The position numbers and the translations under genes are program-made. The notes below the pieces were generated by a model. That model saw only the letters and a program-made list of their open reading frames with translations, ran no database searches and was not told the DNA's origin. Shown piece after piece: positions 11,311 through 23,204 of a stretch of 64,000 nt of DNA. The stretch comes from Dichotomocladium elegans. Lineage: Eukaryota; Mucoromycota; Mucoromycetes; Mucorales; Lichtheimiaceae. Each line of letters opens with the position of its first letter. Positions within the stretch are counted from its first letter, which is position 1. Location of the stretch: positions 62,001 to 126,000 of the forward strand of contig JAIXMN010000023.1 of NCBI GenBank assembly GCA_025716815.1, read 5' to 3'.

Positions 11311-12945
11311 GCATACACGTTAGTCAACAGAGAACATCAGCCCTTTTCTTACTCTTGAACTTACCCCGAAGGTAGCTAGGTGTACCATCGCGGTGACGAT
11401 GGCGGAACAGGGAGGGAAGGAAGGATCCGGAGCTGTTGAGCGTCGACGGGGGATGCGACGGCGGAAGGGTTGGAGGAAGGAACAAGGAGAGACGACGACG
11501 GATCAACGACAATACTACTGGCAAAAGCAGCGTGGAAGCAAGGGAGGAAGCAGACGAGAACAAAAGCACCTCGACGAAGCCATGGCGGGAGACCTGTGCA
11601 GGTGCAGCCAAACCACAGTCCCATCCAAAACCCATATCCTCTCCTCACGAGGCACTTGAATTAAGTCGACATGGTTATTTACCGAGGATCGCAATATAAG
11701 AAGATTGTAGAATGGAGCAAGAGTGATCTATTGCGTTATACTTTGCTCTTGACAACTGCCCAAACCTGCTCAATCGGATTGAGTTCAGGTGAGTATGGTG
11801 GAAGATAAACACATCGATATCCTCGAGACTCGATGTACTTAGAGATACCCTCAGCCTTATGGATAGGTCCAATATCCAGTACCAAATATTGGTCCTTCAT
11901 ATGTTCATATTTATCCATCTCGTCCATCGTAGCCTCAAGGAAACTGAGATAGTGTCCTGCTACAGTTTCTCTGCTCGTAACTTTAGATTAACCTGCTCTC
12001 TCTTTCCTTTCTTGGTGGTTGTGGGAGTCTCAAGCTACATTTAATGATGCCTGATGCTGAGATTGCTCCCAAGATTGTGGTTGTCTTTGCTCTTATCTCT
12101 GGTCTTGTGACCACTGCATGAGTCCCTTTCTTGGACCATGTCATGCTGCCTTTCATATTAAGATGAAATCCAGACTCATCAAGGAAAATACAGTTTTTTC
12201 TAAAGTCAATGTCGGTCCTGTCCCATTTGCACACCCAGTCAAGGCGTTCTTGGATCTTCGCAGCGCTATTCCTGTCTACAGCCTGAAACTGAGACATTTT
12301 CAATGAAAACTTGCATTCTCTTTTCATAAATCGATGGAGCGTTGCCTTAGATACTTTGAGATCCTCAGATCTTTGGAGCAGTTTCTCCATCAGCTGGTCT
12401 AGGATAATAGATGGATTCTCATCAACGTATCTCAAATAACACTCTTATGCTGTTCATTGAGAATTCTCAAACGACCCTCGCATTAGGTTTCCTAAATATT
12501 CTGTCGGAGTCCTTATACTGTAATGTCCATCGCTAGGCTGAATGAGCATGTATTTCTAACTGTTTTTCAGCAGCTGATGCAGTCAAGACCTTCTCAAACG
12601 TCAATTTGAAAAATCAGACATTATCTTGGTCAGTGTGCACTGTGTAACTGCGCTTGATCCCCGCTTCTTTCATCCGAAGTCTGTATCCTTTCGCTTGGGA
12701 ATGTGTATGGTAGTAAGATCAGAGTTATCTCTGCAAGATATGCTACGCAGATATTCAGTGCGAGAACAAACGGATTGCAGAGAGCACGTTTCGTCATCAA
12801 CAACAGAAAGCTCAAGACAAAGAAACTTCGATATTGCTGTTAGAACTGAATCCATGCCGACTTTCGTTCCATTCTTCATCAGACAGGGTTGGATCATTCC
12901 CAGGATGAGTGTGATCGTACATTAACTTCTGTGGGTTAACAGACG
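11311..12945 (-). mobile_element. Tc1-like DNA transposon, copy A
   Basis: Homologous over its full length to copy B (36,717 onward). Both begin with the same words: CGTTAGTCAACAGAGAA, then CTTACCCCGAAGGTAGCTA. A purine-rich 300-base segment follows, then a transposase gene on the minus strand. A weak inverted match to the left edge exists at 12,928-12,940 (TCTGTGGGTTAAC against GTTAGTCAACAGA), so the ends could be 11,319 and 12,940, but the match is imperfect and copy B does not confirm it. It lies between the channel gene and PRM1 and disrupts neither. Element identity is firm, termini are not. Confidence 0.75.
11736..12900 (-). pseudogene. Tc1-like (DD34E) transposase, frameshifted, copy A
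   Basis: Frames read leftwards give an N-terminal leader (VVDDETCSLQSVCSRTEYLR), a helix-turn-helix region now broken, then NENPSIILDQLMEKLLQRSE and the DDE domain. The DDE domain has CIFLDESGFHLNMKGSMTW (first Asp), LVLDIGPIHKAEGISKY (second Asp) and SPELNPIEQVWAVVKSKV (Glu). There are 34 residues between the second Asp and the Glu, the Tc1 spacing. At least two frame breaks are visible: just before RYVDENPSI near 12,432, and after CSLRLPQPPRKERE near 12,000. Both breaks are also present in copy B. The gene cannot make an intact transposase as it stands unless frameshifting occurs. Confidence 0.85.
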
Positions 12946-13035
12946 AGGTCATTCTTGGAAAAATTGAACAACAGCACATCAGAACAGACAATAATTGACA
13001 AGATATAACTGCTCTACTTTTCTATGTAGTGGCCT

Positions 13036-14813
13036 TTATTTCTTAACAATTTTGCGCTTGATGCATACGCTCAGGTGGAGTAGGATTACTATAAATAGTG
13101 AGACAAGCCAGAGTAAAAGCACGCTAGTGTAAAATGTGTGATCAACCTGAATGATTTCATCTACAGTTTGGCTGAAGGTCGCATGTATGTCACTGATGGG
13201 CTGCTCGAGCCCTTGCAGAAGCGCATCACCAAGAATGATCCCGTTTATCTGGTTGATATCGGGCCGCGTCAAGTTGACGTGGCTCTTCTCAGACTTATTT
13301 TCGTAACAATATGTCAATGCGTAGGTGAAAGCGCAACCCCCATATATCTCTCTCTCTCCCACTTCGTTGCATGTGTCCAACTTACAATCCACGACAGACC
13401 CTGTTGTATCTTGTCGATCTTATTCATCACGAGGCAATCAAGTACGTCACGGAGAGGCGCTTCAAAGAGAGTACCGCCCAGGGTTGCCGTGAGGAATTCG
13501 CTGATATGCTCTCTCATCACCCCAACAGTTGTGTTAGCCGTCAGAGCAATGGACTGGATCGCGCCAAAAGCATGCTTGTTTAAGTCCGCCTCTGCTTCAG
13601 CTAGCCATGCATCCATCGTCGCCAGTCGATCGTCCGTGAGAGCCATGATACTACTTCTGTTTCCCGCAAAATGATCCTGCATCGCTGTTTTGACGGTATC
13701 CTGAAGCTGGGCTTGGGTGCTAGATGCCATCAACCGTATCAACCAGATGAAGAGAAGACCTGATGCTCCCATGATGAGACAATAGAGTACCATCGGGTGT
13801 GTGAATCCGTAGATCCAGCTGTTCCAAAGCCAGCCGTCCCCTGGTATGGACCGCCGACGTACCACCAATGCGAGCCAAGGCCGTTGATGAACAATCTTGA
13901 GAGTAGATAATTTATGCGCAAGAGCAGCACCATCCCTCGCTTTAAGGGCTTCAATATCCTGAGCGGCTTGATGTGTCCATTGCTGAGTGATCCGGCGTTG
14001 GTGCCAAACGAAAAGTAGCTGGATGAGGGTAGCAGCAACAAGAAGAACCGCTATTGCCACGAGTAAGATATTGACTAGAAACAAAAGTTTGGATCGGATC
14101 CTTTCGAAAGCTTCTACGACGGCTGGGGGATAATCACAAGTTTTGATCTGACTAAGCTCCTGCGTTCCTGGTGATAAATCTAATCCGACGAGGGCAGAGA
14201 TTGATGGTGGTGGCGGCGGTGGTTTGTAGGATCCAAGCTCACGAGCAATTTGAAGTTTAACTGCATCAAAAGGTGCCATGACAAGTTCTTCAAGTGGATC
14301 AGACGTTTCATTCGCCCATGCATGGATCTTGTCTTGTACAGCAGTCAATCCACTCAACCACGGAGACGCTGATGCTTCTGAGTTCGTTGGACCTTCTGCA
14401 GTGTCGATGAGTCTAATTCCCTGAAGTATATGTTCCGCCGTGTTTTGTACTGGAGAAGCTATGGAAGAAACAACCGAGATAACACCATCGACGGCAAGGC
14501 CCAGCAAGCAGCGATATGTGGACTTGTAGATACCAATGAACCAGAGCAGAACACTCTCTATTGTACTAATCCCAACAAGCAAACCACGGTGGATATTGTC
14601 GGCTGCGACTTGGATCTCTTGGAGTGCGTATGCATGGATGATCGATGGAGCCTGCTGAGCTGCAGCAAAGAAAGTTGGACAACTCGGCTCAAATATGTGT
14701 GTACCAATTGCAGTGCGAAGCTGAACTACTGTCATTAGGACAGGAAGTAAAGCAATCGTACCGAGGTTCAACCAAGCCAGGGCATAAGATACGTGGATAT
14801 TGTTGACTAGCAT
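13036..14813 (-). CDS. PRM1: Plasma membrane fusion protein PRM1
   Basis: PRM1 is a polytopic surface protein that stabilises plasma-membrane fusion between mating cells. Exon 1 (14,813 to about 13,386, ATG at 14,813) begins with a membrane segment (ALAWLNLGTIALLPVLMTVV). It continues with Cys-containing ectodomain, a second and third membrane span (LLFLVNILLVAIAVLLVAAT and MVLYCLIMGASGLLFIWLIR), and the most conserved PRM1 stretch, TLGGTLFEAPLRDVLDCLVM then NKIDKIQQGLSWI. An intron (GTAAGT ... AATAAG) joins in frame to SEKSHVNLTRPDINQINGI and a last membrane span ending IKRKIVKK. About 550 residues, slightly shorter than ascomycete PRM1. Assignment rests on the C-terminal motif, the topology and the Pro-rich loop; confident. 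Confidence 0.88.
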
Positions 14814-15123
14814 GGGTACAAAAACGTAACTTTATAGAAAGTAATGAGGAGGGTATGAGGAGGATACGAGAATATGCTTTTTATATCTATGCTGTTCATT
14901 ATTATCGCCGCAATGATAGAGGGTCTTTCAATAGCACTCCATTTTATTGATCTCATTGTGCGCTATCCAAACTATTGACCTACTTCCCGACTATCGTAAC
15001 ATCAATAAAACGCCTTTCATCCACTCGCGTTACACAGCCCGTATCAGATGTCTTCAAATCACTCCACACGCGCAGACTCTTTCTCTCCCGCGGTAGTAGC
15101 AAACGTAGTGCACCAAGCCATTA
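14814..15123. promoter_or_regulatory. Divergent promoter region of PRM1 and the amidohydrolase gene
   Basis: The two genes are transcribed away from each other across this 310-base gap, so it must hold both promoters. I see no coding region and no clear TATA box; AT-rich words lie at 14,878-14,905. An upstream ATG at 15,048 opens a short frame that does not join the amidohydrolase frame. Confidence 0.5.
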
Positions 15124-18100
15124 ATGCCCGACGTAAATTATACCTGTCTACTTCGAATAGCGCCAATTCTCGTTCTCCTCATCCTTCTGGCAGCCATCTG
15201 CCATGAATCTCATATTCAATCACGCCGTGTTTATTTTTCTTCGCTTGCGTTCGCCAACCGACACAACCACGATGTCGGCATTCCGGGCATTTCACTTGCA
15301 ACATTCCAGGAAGGTCTAGCACAGTGTGAACGTCATGTTTTCTCATCCTCTCCAGCGGAGCAGCTGCGCACGCGGTCTGACCGGACTAATCCGCGTGGAG
15401 CAATAAACACAACTCTTTTGATTAAAAATGGACATATCTGGCTCGGAAATCGATACGTGGACGGTGACGTGCTTATCCGGGATGGAACCATTCGCAAAAT
15501 CAGTTCTCATTTGGAAGAAGCCGGGGAAGGCGTGAAAGTCATTGATGCGGGCGGCCGCGTCGTGACACCTGGATTGATTGATATGCACTCCCACATGATG
15601 TCCGACAGTCTCGGCGGTATCCAGGCTCACATCGACGGCCATGAAATGACGGGACCCATAAAACCATACGTAAAGGATAAAGGGGGGAGAAGATGAAAAA
15701 ACATTACTCACTCGCTCACTCACAGAGAACAACTAATTAGGTGCGAGTGTTGGACGCATTGAGTCCAAGCGATATGGCCATCAAAATTGTTGCAAGTGGT
15801 GGTGTCACAACATCACTAGCTCTTCCCGGATCAGCCAATTTAATGGGTGGTGAAGGGGCAGTCGTAAAGCTAAGACCAGTTCCGACATTATCGGGCGAGG
15901 ATATGCTTGTTGCAGCCAATGTGACGGATGATAATACGGACGAGGTCGTATGGCGATATATGAAAATGGCATGTGGAGATAATGCAAAGAACTGGTATGG
16001 AAGACGCGGCTCCATGCCACAGACACGTACGTAGGTTGGCAAGTTTTCATGTTCTTGTTTACTTGCTGGGCATACGATTCATATCACTGGGGGTTTCTGA
16101 AGGAATGGGCAATGCATACTTGCTTCGCCAGCAATTCCAGGCAGCACAAGAACTTCGGCGAGCCCAGGATGACTGGTGTGATGCCGCCCTCCGGGTTAAG
16201 CGTATAATCGACCACGGATCGCCTGGTTTGCAAGAGCCTTTTCCATACGACCCAGAGCTAGAAAGTTTGATTGCCTTGTTGCGACACAAGGTCAAGCTGA
16301 ACGTCCACTGCTATCTCCCGCATGACATCGAGGCCTTGGTTCGTCATTCACTCGAGTTCAACTTTGATATTGCAGCCATCCATCATGCTTCAAGCGCATG
16401 GCAAGTTCCTGATATCATCAAGCGGGCAAGGAATAATGTTACCATTGCGACTCACACAGGTGAAGTATTTACTAATATGCAATGGAAAGGTATCTAAACT
16501 GCTCTCTCTGGTTCAGACCTTTTCGGAACTACAGTACGCATAAAGTGCTTCTTATGTTGTATGAAGAAAAGTTGTCCTCACGGTCATTTCGCTAGGCTGA
16601 GGTCTGGGATCAGAATGTGTATGCTCCACAAATCCTTACCAAGGCTGGTATTCCGGTCACCTTTATTACAGACCACCCTGTGCTGAGCGGCGTATGTATA
16701 TTGATCAAACACAATGACATAAGCTATATTGATCCTATGTCTTCCTTTTCAGCAAGACCTGTTGTATGAAGCCCAAAAGGCCGCCCACTACGGACTTGGT
16801 GAACATGAGTCGCTTGCGGCAGTTACGAGCACTGCTGCTGCTGCTCTCGGCCTTGGGCATCGACTTGGGAGGTAAATTAATGCAAAGAAGACCATTTGGA
16901 CAGGTTATATATGTGGTTTTGTATATAGTATTGAACCTGGGAAGGACGCTGATATTGTGATCTGGGAACGACATCCACTGCGTTTAGGTGCACGACCCAA
17001 ACATGTTTTCGTGGACGGATATGAATTAGATTTCACAGCTTCTTGGTTTCCACGTGAAAAGAAGGCTAGCATAGAAAGCCAGAAAGCACGGAGTACACTA
17101 TCACCATCATTTTCAAAGGACGAAAATAACGACCGGCACTCGCTACCACGCGCTTCTAACCCTTCGATGACCCTTGATGGACATGACTCAGCAGATAAGG
17201 CATGTAGAGCGGACATTAATACATTTGTATTACGCAATATCAGCCGCATCTATTCAGGCCCTTCAAAAACCTATGCAGGGAAAAGCATTTCTTTGGTTGT
17301 CACAGAAGGCCTGGTCACGTGCATTGGTGCTGACTGCGTCAGCCAAGCACCATCAATTCCAACGTTTAATTTGCAAGGTGGCGTAATTATCCCGGTGAGT
17401 TCATTGCAAGAGTGATACCACTGTGGAGTATGACAGGTGTACGGATGAGAGCTAAGTAAAAATATGGTGTAAATAGGGCATTATCTCTACGGGTGGTCCT
17501 ATTGGCATGAGCGAAATGATTAACGAACCTGGAACATACGACGGTTATTCGGTCACCAACATCCGAAATCCTGATTTGTTAAAGACGGTGGTGAGAGCAG
17601 CTGACGGTCTCCATTTTAATGGTTTTCATATCAGAAAAGCGTACAAATCTGGTAAATAGCATAGGTTGATGCCCTATCCCCTTAAAATTCCTATTAATAA
17701 TACATTGCAAACCATGACACAGGTGTTACAGCCATTGTTTCCCAACCAATGACAGCACCAGGAGAACTCTTGGCAGGTGTCTCGGTCGCATTCCGTGCAG
17801 GCATAAGAAATACAAGTAAGTATCAGCGGAGAGCAGAAGGCAGACATGATACTCATACACGCTCTATTTTCAAGTGCTTGATACTAACAGCACCTTTATC
17901 CGGCGCGAGGCGGCTCTACATTTTCAAATTGTTCATACAGGCGATATGACTGTATCGCAACAAATCGCGATGATCCGCCATCTTCTCCAATCTAATATCG
18001 ATGGCAACACTACAACAAATGTATTCGCACGTGCCTCGCAGGGGTTAATTCCTGTGTTTGTAAACACGGACGATATGGATGAGATTGTCTTGATAGCCCG

Positions 18101-18599
18101 CCTAAAGCGCGACAGCTTGCCATTGGTCAAGTTCGTCATTCTTGGTGGAGCCGAAGCCCATCTGGCTGTCAAGTATCTTGTCAGGTTTGACATTGGCGTA
18201 CTTTTCAAACCCTCACGATGCATTTCGATGACATGGCAGTCGCGGCGATGTCTGTACGGTCCGCCCATGACACCCGATACCGGTCTGGACGTTCTTCTTC
18301 GGAATGGGGTCCTGGTCGGTATTGCCAGTGACGACGAAAAGGATGGAAGCTCCCGAAATCTCATATGGGACGCTGGATGGAATTTGGCTCATAATCCAAA
18401 TCTTTCTACCGAAATGGCGGTAGGGCTAGTTACGTGGAATGTGGCGAGGCTGTTTGGATTAGACGGTGGGTCTATCCAGGTAGGAGGTGAAGCCAGTTTT
18501 GTGGCATACAATAGCAATCCGTTCGAGTTTGGTACGCGAGTGCAAATGGTCTATGGCGGTGGCCGGCCTGGTCCTTCTTGCTTTCCAAAACAGTATTGA
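15124..18599 (+). CDS. Large membrane-anchored amidohydrolase (two metallo-hydrolase units in tandem)
   Basis: Seven to nine exons encode about 920 residues of the fungal amidohydrolase family. After a short N-terminal membrane segment (IAPILVLLILLAAIC) comes a composite domain (LLIKNGHIWLGNRYVDGDVL) and a TIM-barrel start with the metal-binding HxH in TPGLIDMHSHMMSD. The family signature SGGVTTSLALPGSANLMGGE follows, then NVHCYLPHDIEAL, THTGEVF, FITDHPVLSG (barrel Asp) and the closing SIEPGKDADIVIWERHP. A second unit starts at about 17,220 (NTFVLRNISRIYSG) and runs through a second barrel to FVAYNSNPFEFGTRVQMVYG; its expected HxH position reads GGVIIPGIISTGG, so the second unit probably has no full metal site. 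The first intron (GTAAAG ... TTAG) joins IKPY to VRVLDALSP in frame. The substrate is unknown. The start at 15,124 is the simplest choice. Confidence 0.85.
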
Positions 18600-19271
18600 A
18601 AACCCACTTCTTCAATACCGACAACACGCACTACTGTATTTGTTTTTCAATAAATATATGCCTACCCTGCGGCCGTTGCTTCCATACACTGACAGACACC
18701 ATCGGATAATCGAAAACGAAGGTATTTCTTTTATCAAATGCGGCTTCTGACATGGAGAAGGGTATGCTATGGGGAAGAGTGCTATCCTTGAGACATATGA
18801 GGATAAACAGTCGAGGTACTAGCACATGTGTTTAAGTTTATGGGAAGTAAATGGTATGTTACATTTTTGGGTCTTTTGTATTGTAATTCACCAAAAGAAT
18901 TGTTGTGACTTTTTCCTTTTGAGATGGAGGCTTCTGAAATGGATTTCAGAAACACATGTGTTACACTAACATTAAGAATTCTGGAAGCACCCCTCTCTCT
19001 TTTTTTTGCTAGCTTGGCGGCACCCACTATTGATCGACTTTGAGTATACCGGCTTGCTATCTTTACTAGTATATCGAGCACTCAAGGATGTCATAACTGT
19101 GGATATTGGATATACACCCTACCGTAGCCCGCCGGTGGCGGGGTCATCTCCACATCTATTAGAGTTTATAATCTGCTGCAACTCTCCCCCGTGCTACGTC
19201 TCGGACAGTTTTATTTGTTGTACATGTACCATCCCGGAAATGCTTGTGAGACTAACAGTGCGCCGGTATAA
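18600..19271. other. Intergenic stretch between amidohydrolase and methyltransferase A
   Basis: No gene seen. It carries the amidohydrolase 3' end and the promoter of methyltransferase A. The short open frames show no recognisable domain. Confidence 0.5.
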
Positions 19272-20779
19272 ATGAACAGCCTAGCCTACCTTCCTCTGTG
19301 GGCTATTGACCTCTTTTCCTTTGCGACCGCGCATATTTACATGGGCATTTTTGGCCCTCCCCGATTCTTCAAACGCTCTTTCTTCAGATCTAACAAAGGA
19401 AAAAAAATCACCAACACAACCGCAGCAGCTATGAGCAATATTACCGCAGAATCTTTCACCGAGACCAATGATAGCAATATATCATCCGCTTCTCCTCACC
19501 GATATGAAGGCGGCAGGAGGTACCATAACGATGAAAACGTTGCTTATATCCTTCCCAATGACGAGGAAGGCAAGTAGTACATCTGTTCTCTCTGTCGAGA
19601 AGCGGTGAAGCAATACTAAATGAAATTGATGTGTAGAGGATGACCGTATACATCTCCAGCATTGGGCCATCAAGCTGGCATTCGGTTCCAACTTTGATGC
19701 TCCAGTTCAACAAGATCTTGAGGAAGGCATAACCGTGCTTGACTCTGCATGCGGTGAGTGGGGCACTTGCCCCGGTTTGCCGGACACAAAGGAAAGACTG
19801 CTAAAACTAACAAAAACACAACTCTTCTACTTCCTTCTTTGCATACATCAAGGCCCTGGAACATGGACACTCGAGTTGGCAAACACATTTCCCAAGTCGA
19901 AATTCTACGGGTCCGATATCTCTCCCCGATTCCCCGAGCAGATTAAACCATCGAATTGCGAGTTCGTTGTCACTAATATCCTCGATGCCCCTACGTTCCA
20001 AGAAGGTCAATTCGATTATATCCACCAGAGACTTGTGTTTGTTGGAATTAAGGCAGCTGACTGGCCCAAGGTAGAGAAAGGCGCAGAAAAGAATTTAACT
20101 TGAAATCTGTTGCTCATTTTATTTCATTCCGGACTATCTTTGATAGCTGCTCAAGAACCTGATGTATGCTCTTAAACCCGGAGGATGGATCGAACTCGCA
20201 GAGGTAAAAAAAACAAAGACAGTTGATGTCGGAAATGCTAAGACGCAAGTATTGTCTAGTTTTCCTACGACGATTTGGATGAAAGAACCCCAAATCTCAA
20301 GCTCATAAATGATATAAGTATGACACCATATATGCAATCTCAAGCCCATGGAAAAGGCTAATGAAAGATCAATAGGCCTCAAATTCCTGAACGCAGGCGG
20401 TTTCGATCCCTACTTGGGAAAAAGCCTTCCCAGACTGCTATCTGATGCTGGCTTTGTCAATGTCCAGGAACGATGGGTGAATCTGCCCATTAACCATGGT
20501 GGCAGAGTGGGAGAGCTCTTCTGGTAATAATAGAAGCGAAACATATGTATAATGAGCTGTTCCACTAATAATGCCTTGGCCAATCATACACATAGGCAAG
20601 ATTTCAAAGAGGCACTTATAGCAGCAAAACCAGTTTACAGCAAGTTCCATCTCCCCTTTCAAGAACCGGGTGCGTATGAAGCGGCCGTGGACAAGATCGG
20701 TGGGGAGGCTAAAGAATTCAAAAGTACTACGCCCTGGGTACGCGTTATTGCACAGAAACCTTTGCTAGATGATCAATAA
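19272..20779 (+). CDS. Class I SAM-dependent methyltransferase, copy A
   Basis: Predicted to move a methyl group from S-adenosylmethionine; substrate unknown. Six or seven exons. Exon 1 (19,272-19,569) has a hydrophobic N-terminus and ends in NVAYILPNDEE. It is followed by a GC-AG intron (GCAAGT ... GTGTAG, 19,570-19,636). Exon 2 ends in the SAM-binding loop VLDSACG, which continues across a GT-AG intron at 19,754-19,852 as GPGTWTLELANTFP. Next come YGSDISPRFP (the acidic residue that holds the ribose), FDYIHQRLVF and LKPGGWIELAE. The C-terminal part (GLKFLNAGGFDPYLGKSLPR, LLSDAGFVNVQERWVNLP) ends in WVRVIAQKPLLDDQ. All core motifs are intact. It is the most divergent of the five related copies here and lies at the border of the conserved block. 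Confidence 0.88.
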
Positions 20780-22312
20780 AATTTCCACTGGGATGATACA
20801 TTGGCTCTTCGTAGGCTTTGCACGAATATGAATGGGGATGGTGCGTGCGACTTGATGAAATTTGTGTTGAGAATCAACGGGTGATGGGCTGCCTTTTTCC
20901 TTCCGTTATACCAGTGATACGTGCGGGATTGCTCTTTGGATAATCCAAGAGAGAAAGAGAAAACATTGTGATACAGCGGATCGCTACATATGAGCTTCAA
21001 ACTCTATTTTTTCCACATTTCTCAGGTCCATAGGTGTGCACAAAATAAGATAGGTTTCGGTGCTATTCACATTATCCTAATCAACAGCATCACCGCAATG
21101 CAGCATACGTACCTGACCCGAAAATGAATAGAAGCGCTGCTTGTAGCTTCATCGTGGCTACATGAATCGCGTCTTCCCTATCTATTGACATTTACTGCTT
21201 GCATCGTATCTGAAAAATGGGAACGCTCTTCTTCCGAGCGCCATTATCAAGTTTTCCATCTCTTCATCTAAAATTAACTCAGCGCTGAAAGTGCGCTCAA
21301 TCAAAGCTGCGAATCCGGCGTGTAAATGGTAACACCCTCACGCTCTAGAAGTTTGTGGTACGTTATACACCCTCTAGTTTGCCATCACATCGCTACAAAA
21401 ACCAAGATTTTCTGTTTCCGAGTTACTCACTTTGAGAGATCCATAAACTACCCACCTTCTTATTCTGCACAATGGCTCTATTTTCTACATATCAGACAAC
21501 TTCTTTTGGGACAAAATGCTGAGCGCCCTGGTTACTGTGGAAGGCCGACAAAGCTTAAGGTTAAATACTCGTGGTTACACGAACATATTCAATTTTTGTG
21601 CACGGTTCAGATTTCTGGTAGTATCAATGTAGGCCTATAGGTCCGTGCTTATATTTAGGACATTACCCCTTCCTAGTCTGCTCGTAGCTCAGAACCCTTT
21701 CTACAAGCTTGCGCATTGCCAGCGGATGGCATCTTTTGTGTGAATTTCGGAAATAGTACCGACGATTTTAACATCCAAAATTTATAAGAAATTGGGTTGA
21801 GCTAGAAGAGCAGGATGCAGTCGCTAAAGGTTCCGAGTTGATGCTTTGTAGCATCTAGAAAAGATGGGAAAATACCACCGTGCTTTTAGCAAAAAAATTG
21901 GAAACTTTAATTTTTTTCTGCGCTTCCAGCGAAAAGGCATTCAGCTCGTGATCCTTCAGAAGATAATCAGAGAGAATCTATTCTATTCACTAACGTGAAA
22001 GATTACTAAATCAATCTAGCAATTTGTTATATTGAATATAAATTGTGGAGGTGGCATTACAATTTGACGTTATATCGTGCGAGAGCGTCATGGATATAAT
22101 CATGTACCGTTTTGCTTACTGCACAACTCATACAAGCATATATACAAGCACATGCCAGATATTCCTCTTCAGAACAGAGCATAATGGAGTGTGGTATCCT
22201 TAGCCTTTTCTTAAGAAACTTTATGCTCATGGCAAATTTAATATTCAAGACGAACATTAGCAGACTCTTCCTTCTTCTTGCTTCGCAAAAGGGAAATCGG
22301 AAAATCCAACAG
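20780..22312. other. Intergenic AT-rich stretch between methyltransferases A and B
   Basis: No gene recognised. Around 21,590-21,650 the sequence TTGTGCACGGTTCAGAT resembles TTGTGCACGGTCCAAAT at 33,210, upstream of methyltransferase D, which suggests that part of the duplicated promoter region is also present here. The open frames show no family signature. Confidence 0.45.
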
Positions 22313-22847
22313 ATCGTTATGTAAATGGAAGAAGCTACCATAATCATCCAGAACGTCGCATATGCGCTGCCAAACGACAAAAGAGGTATATATATATGTC
22401 CATATCGTTACAATCACGAACAGACGATGTTTACAGAAATTCCAACGATAATATCGATGTTCTTAGAAAATGACCGTGTTCATTTACAGCACTGGCTGAT
22501 GAAGGAGACGTTTGGTGGCAATTTCTCTGTCCCTGTTGCTGAGATGCTTGATCAAGGAACCATCGTACAGGATTTCAGGCTCCGGTATATATATTCCTTA
22601 CTACGGTCTTATATTGGAGGGTATGAAGAGGATTTTTTTCGCGGATACTAACCTTGTTGTGAAACACAAAGGCCCCGCCACTTGGGCTCTAGAAATGGTA
22701 ATAGATTTTCCACGATCCACATTCATTGGTACCGATGTGTCTGCCAGATTCCCAGAAGCTATCAAGCCTAGCAACTGTCAGGTTCGGGTTTATAATCTGT
22801 TGAATCAGGGTGTCCTTCTTGAAAATTACTTTGGTTACATACACTAA
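22313..22847 (+). pseudogene. Methyltransferase copy B, broken and truncated
   Basis: Clearly the same gene as copies C and D: NDRVHLQHWLMKETFGGNFS and STFIGTDVSARFPEAIKPSN are nearly identical. Visible lesions: no proper start exon; a frame break in the NGRSYHNHPE / VAYALPNDKRG segment near 22,355; the SAM-loop half that reads QDSGCG in copy C is altered to QDFRLR; GPGTW is changed to GPATW; and a TAA follows NYFGYIH at 22,847, removing the C-terminal half. The next recognisable element is a Tc1-like relic at 23,205. Confidence 0.85.
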
Positions 22848-23204
22848 TATAACAATACAGCACTGTTGTGCGAGTACTTGGGAAGAGCGTCTGATATACA
22901 GCGTGGAGGAAGCGCGAACGCGACAAGAAGAACGATGATTATAATAATACAACGTGGGGATTCCCGACGTCACGGGGCATCCTTGTTTATATAGTAAACA
23001 GTAGCGGGATAATAACAGTGGTGAATATACAAGATTGTCGTACAGGGAAAGTGAGTATGGTACATAATATCGTCGCCGGAAATGTGGTCTTGATCATGAT
23101 CGTTATCCTTGTAGTACCTTGGTCGTTGGTCGATAGTGACCAGCTACTGTAGCTACTGCTACACAACACCTCGTTTGAGGTCAAACCTCTTTTCTCTTTC
23201 ACCA
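22848..23204. other. Gap between methyltransferase pseudogene B and transposon relic F
   Basis: About 360 bases with no recognisable gene. The sequence directly after the truncation at 22,847 does not continue the methyltransferase, so the break point of the deletion or insertion lies here. Confidence 0.4.

Noticed and set aside
11319..12940. Exact terminal inverted repeats of Tc1 copy A (GTTAGTCAACAGA / TCTGTGGGTTAAC)
   Set aside because: Three mismatches in 13 bases, and copy B lacks a matching right end, so the termini are not settled.
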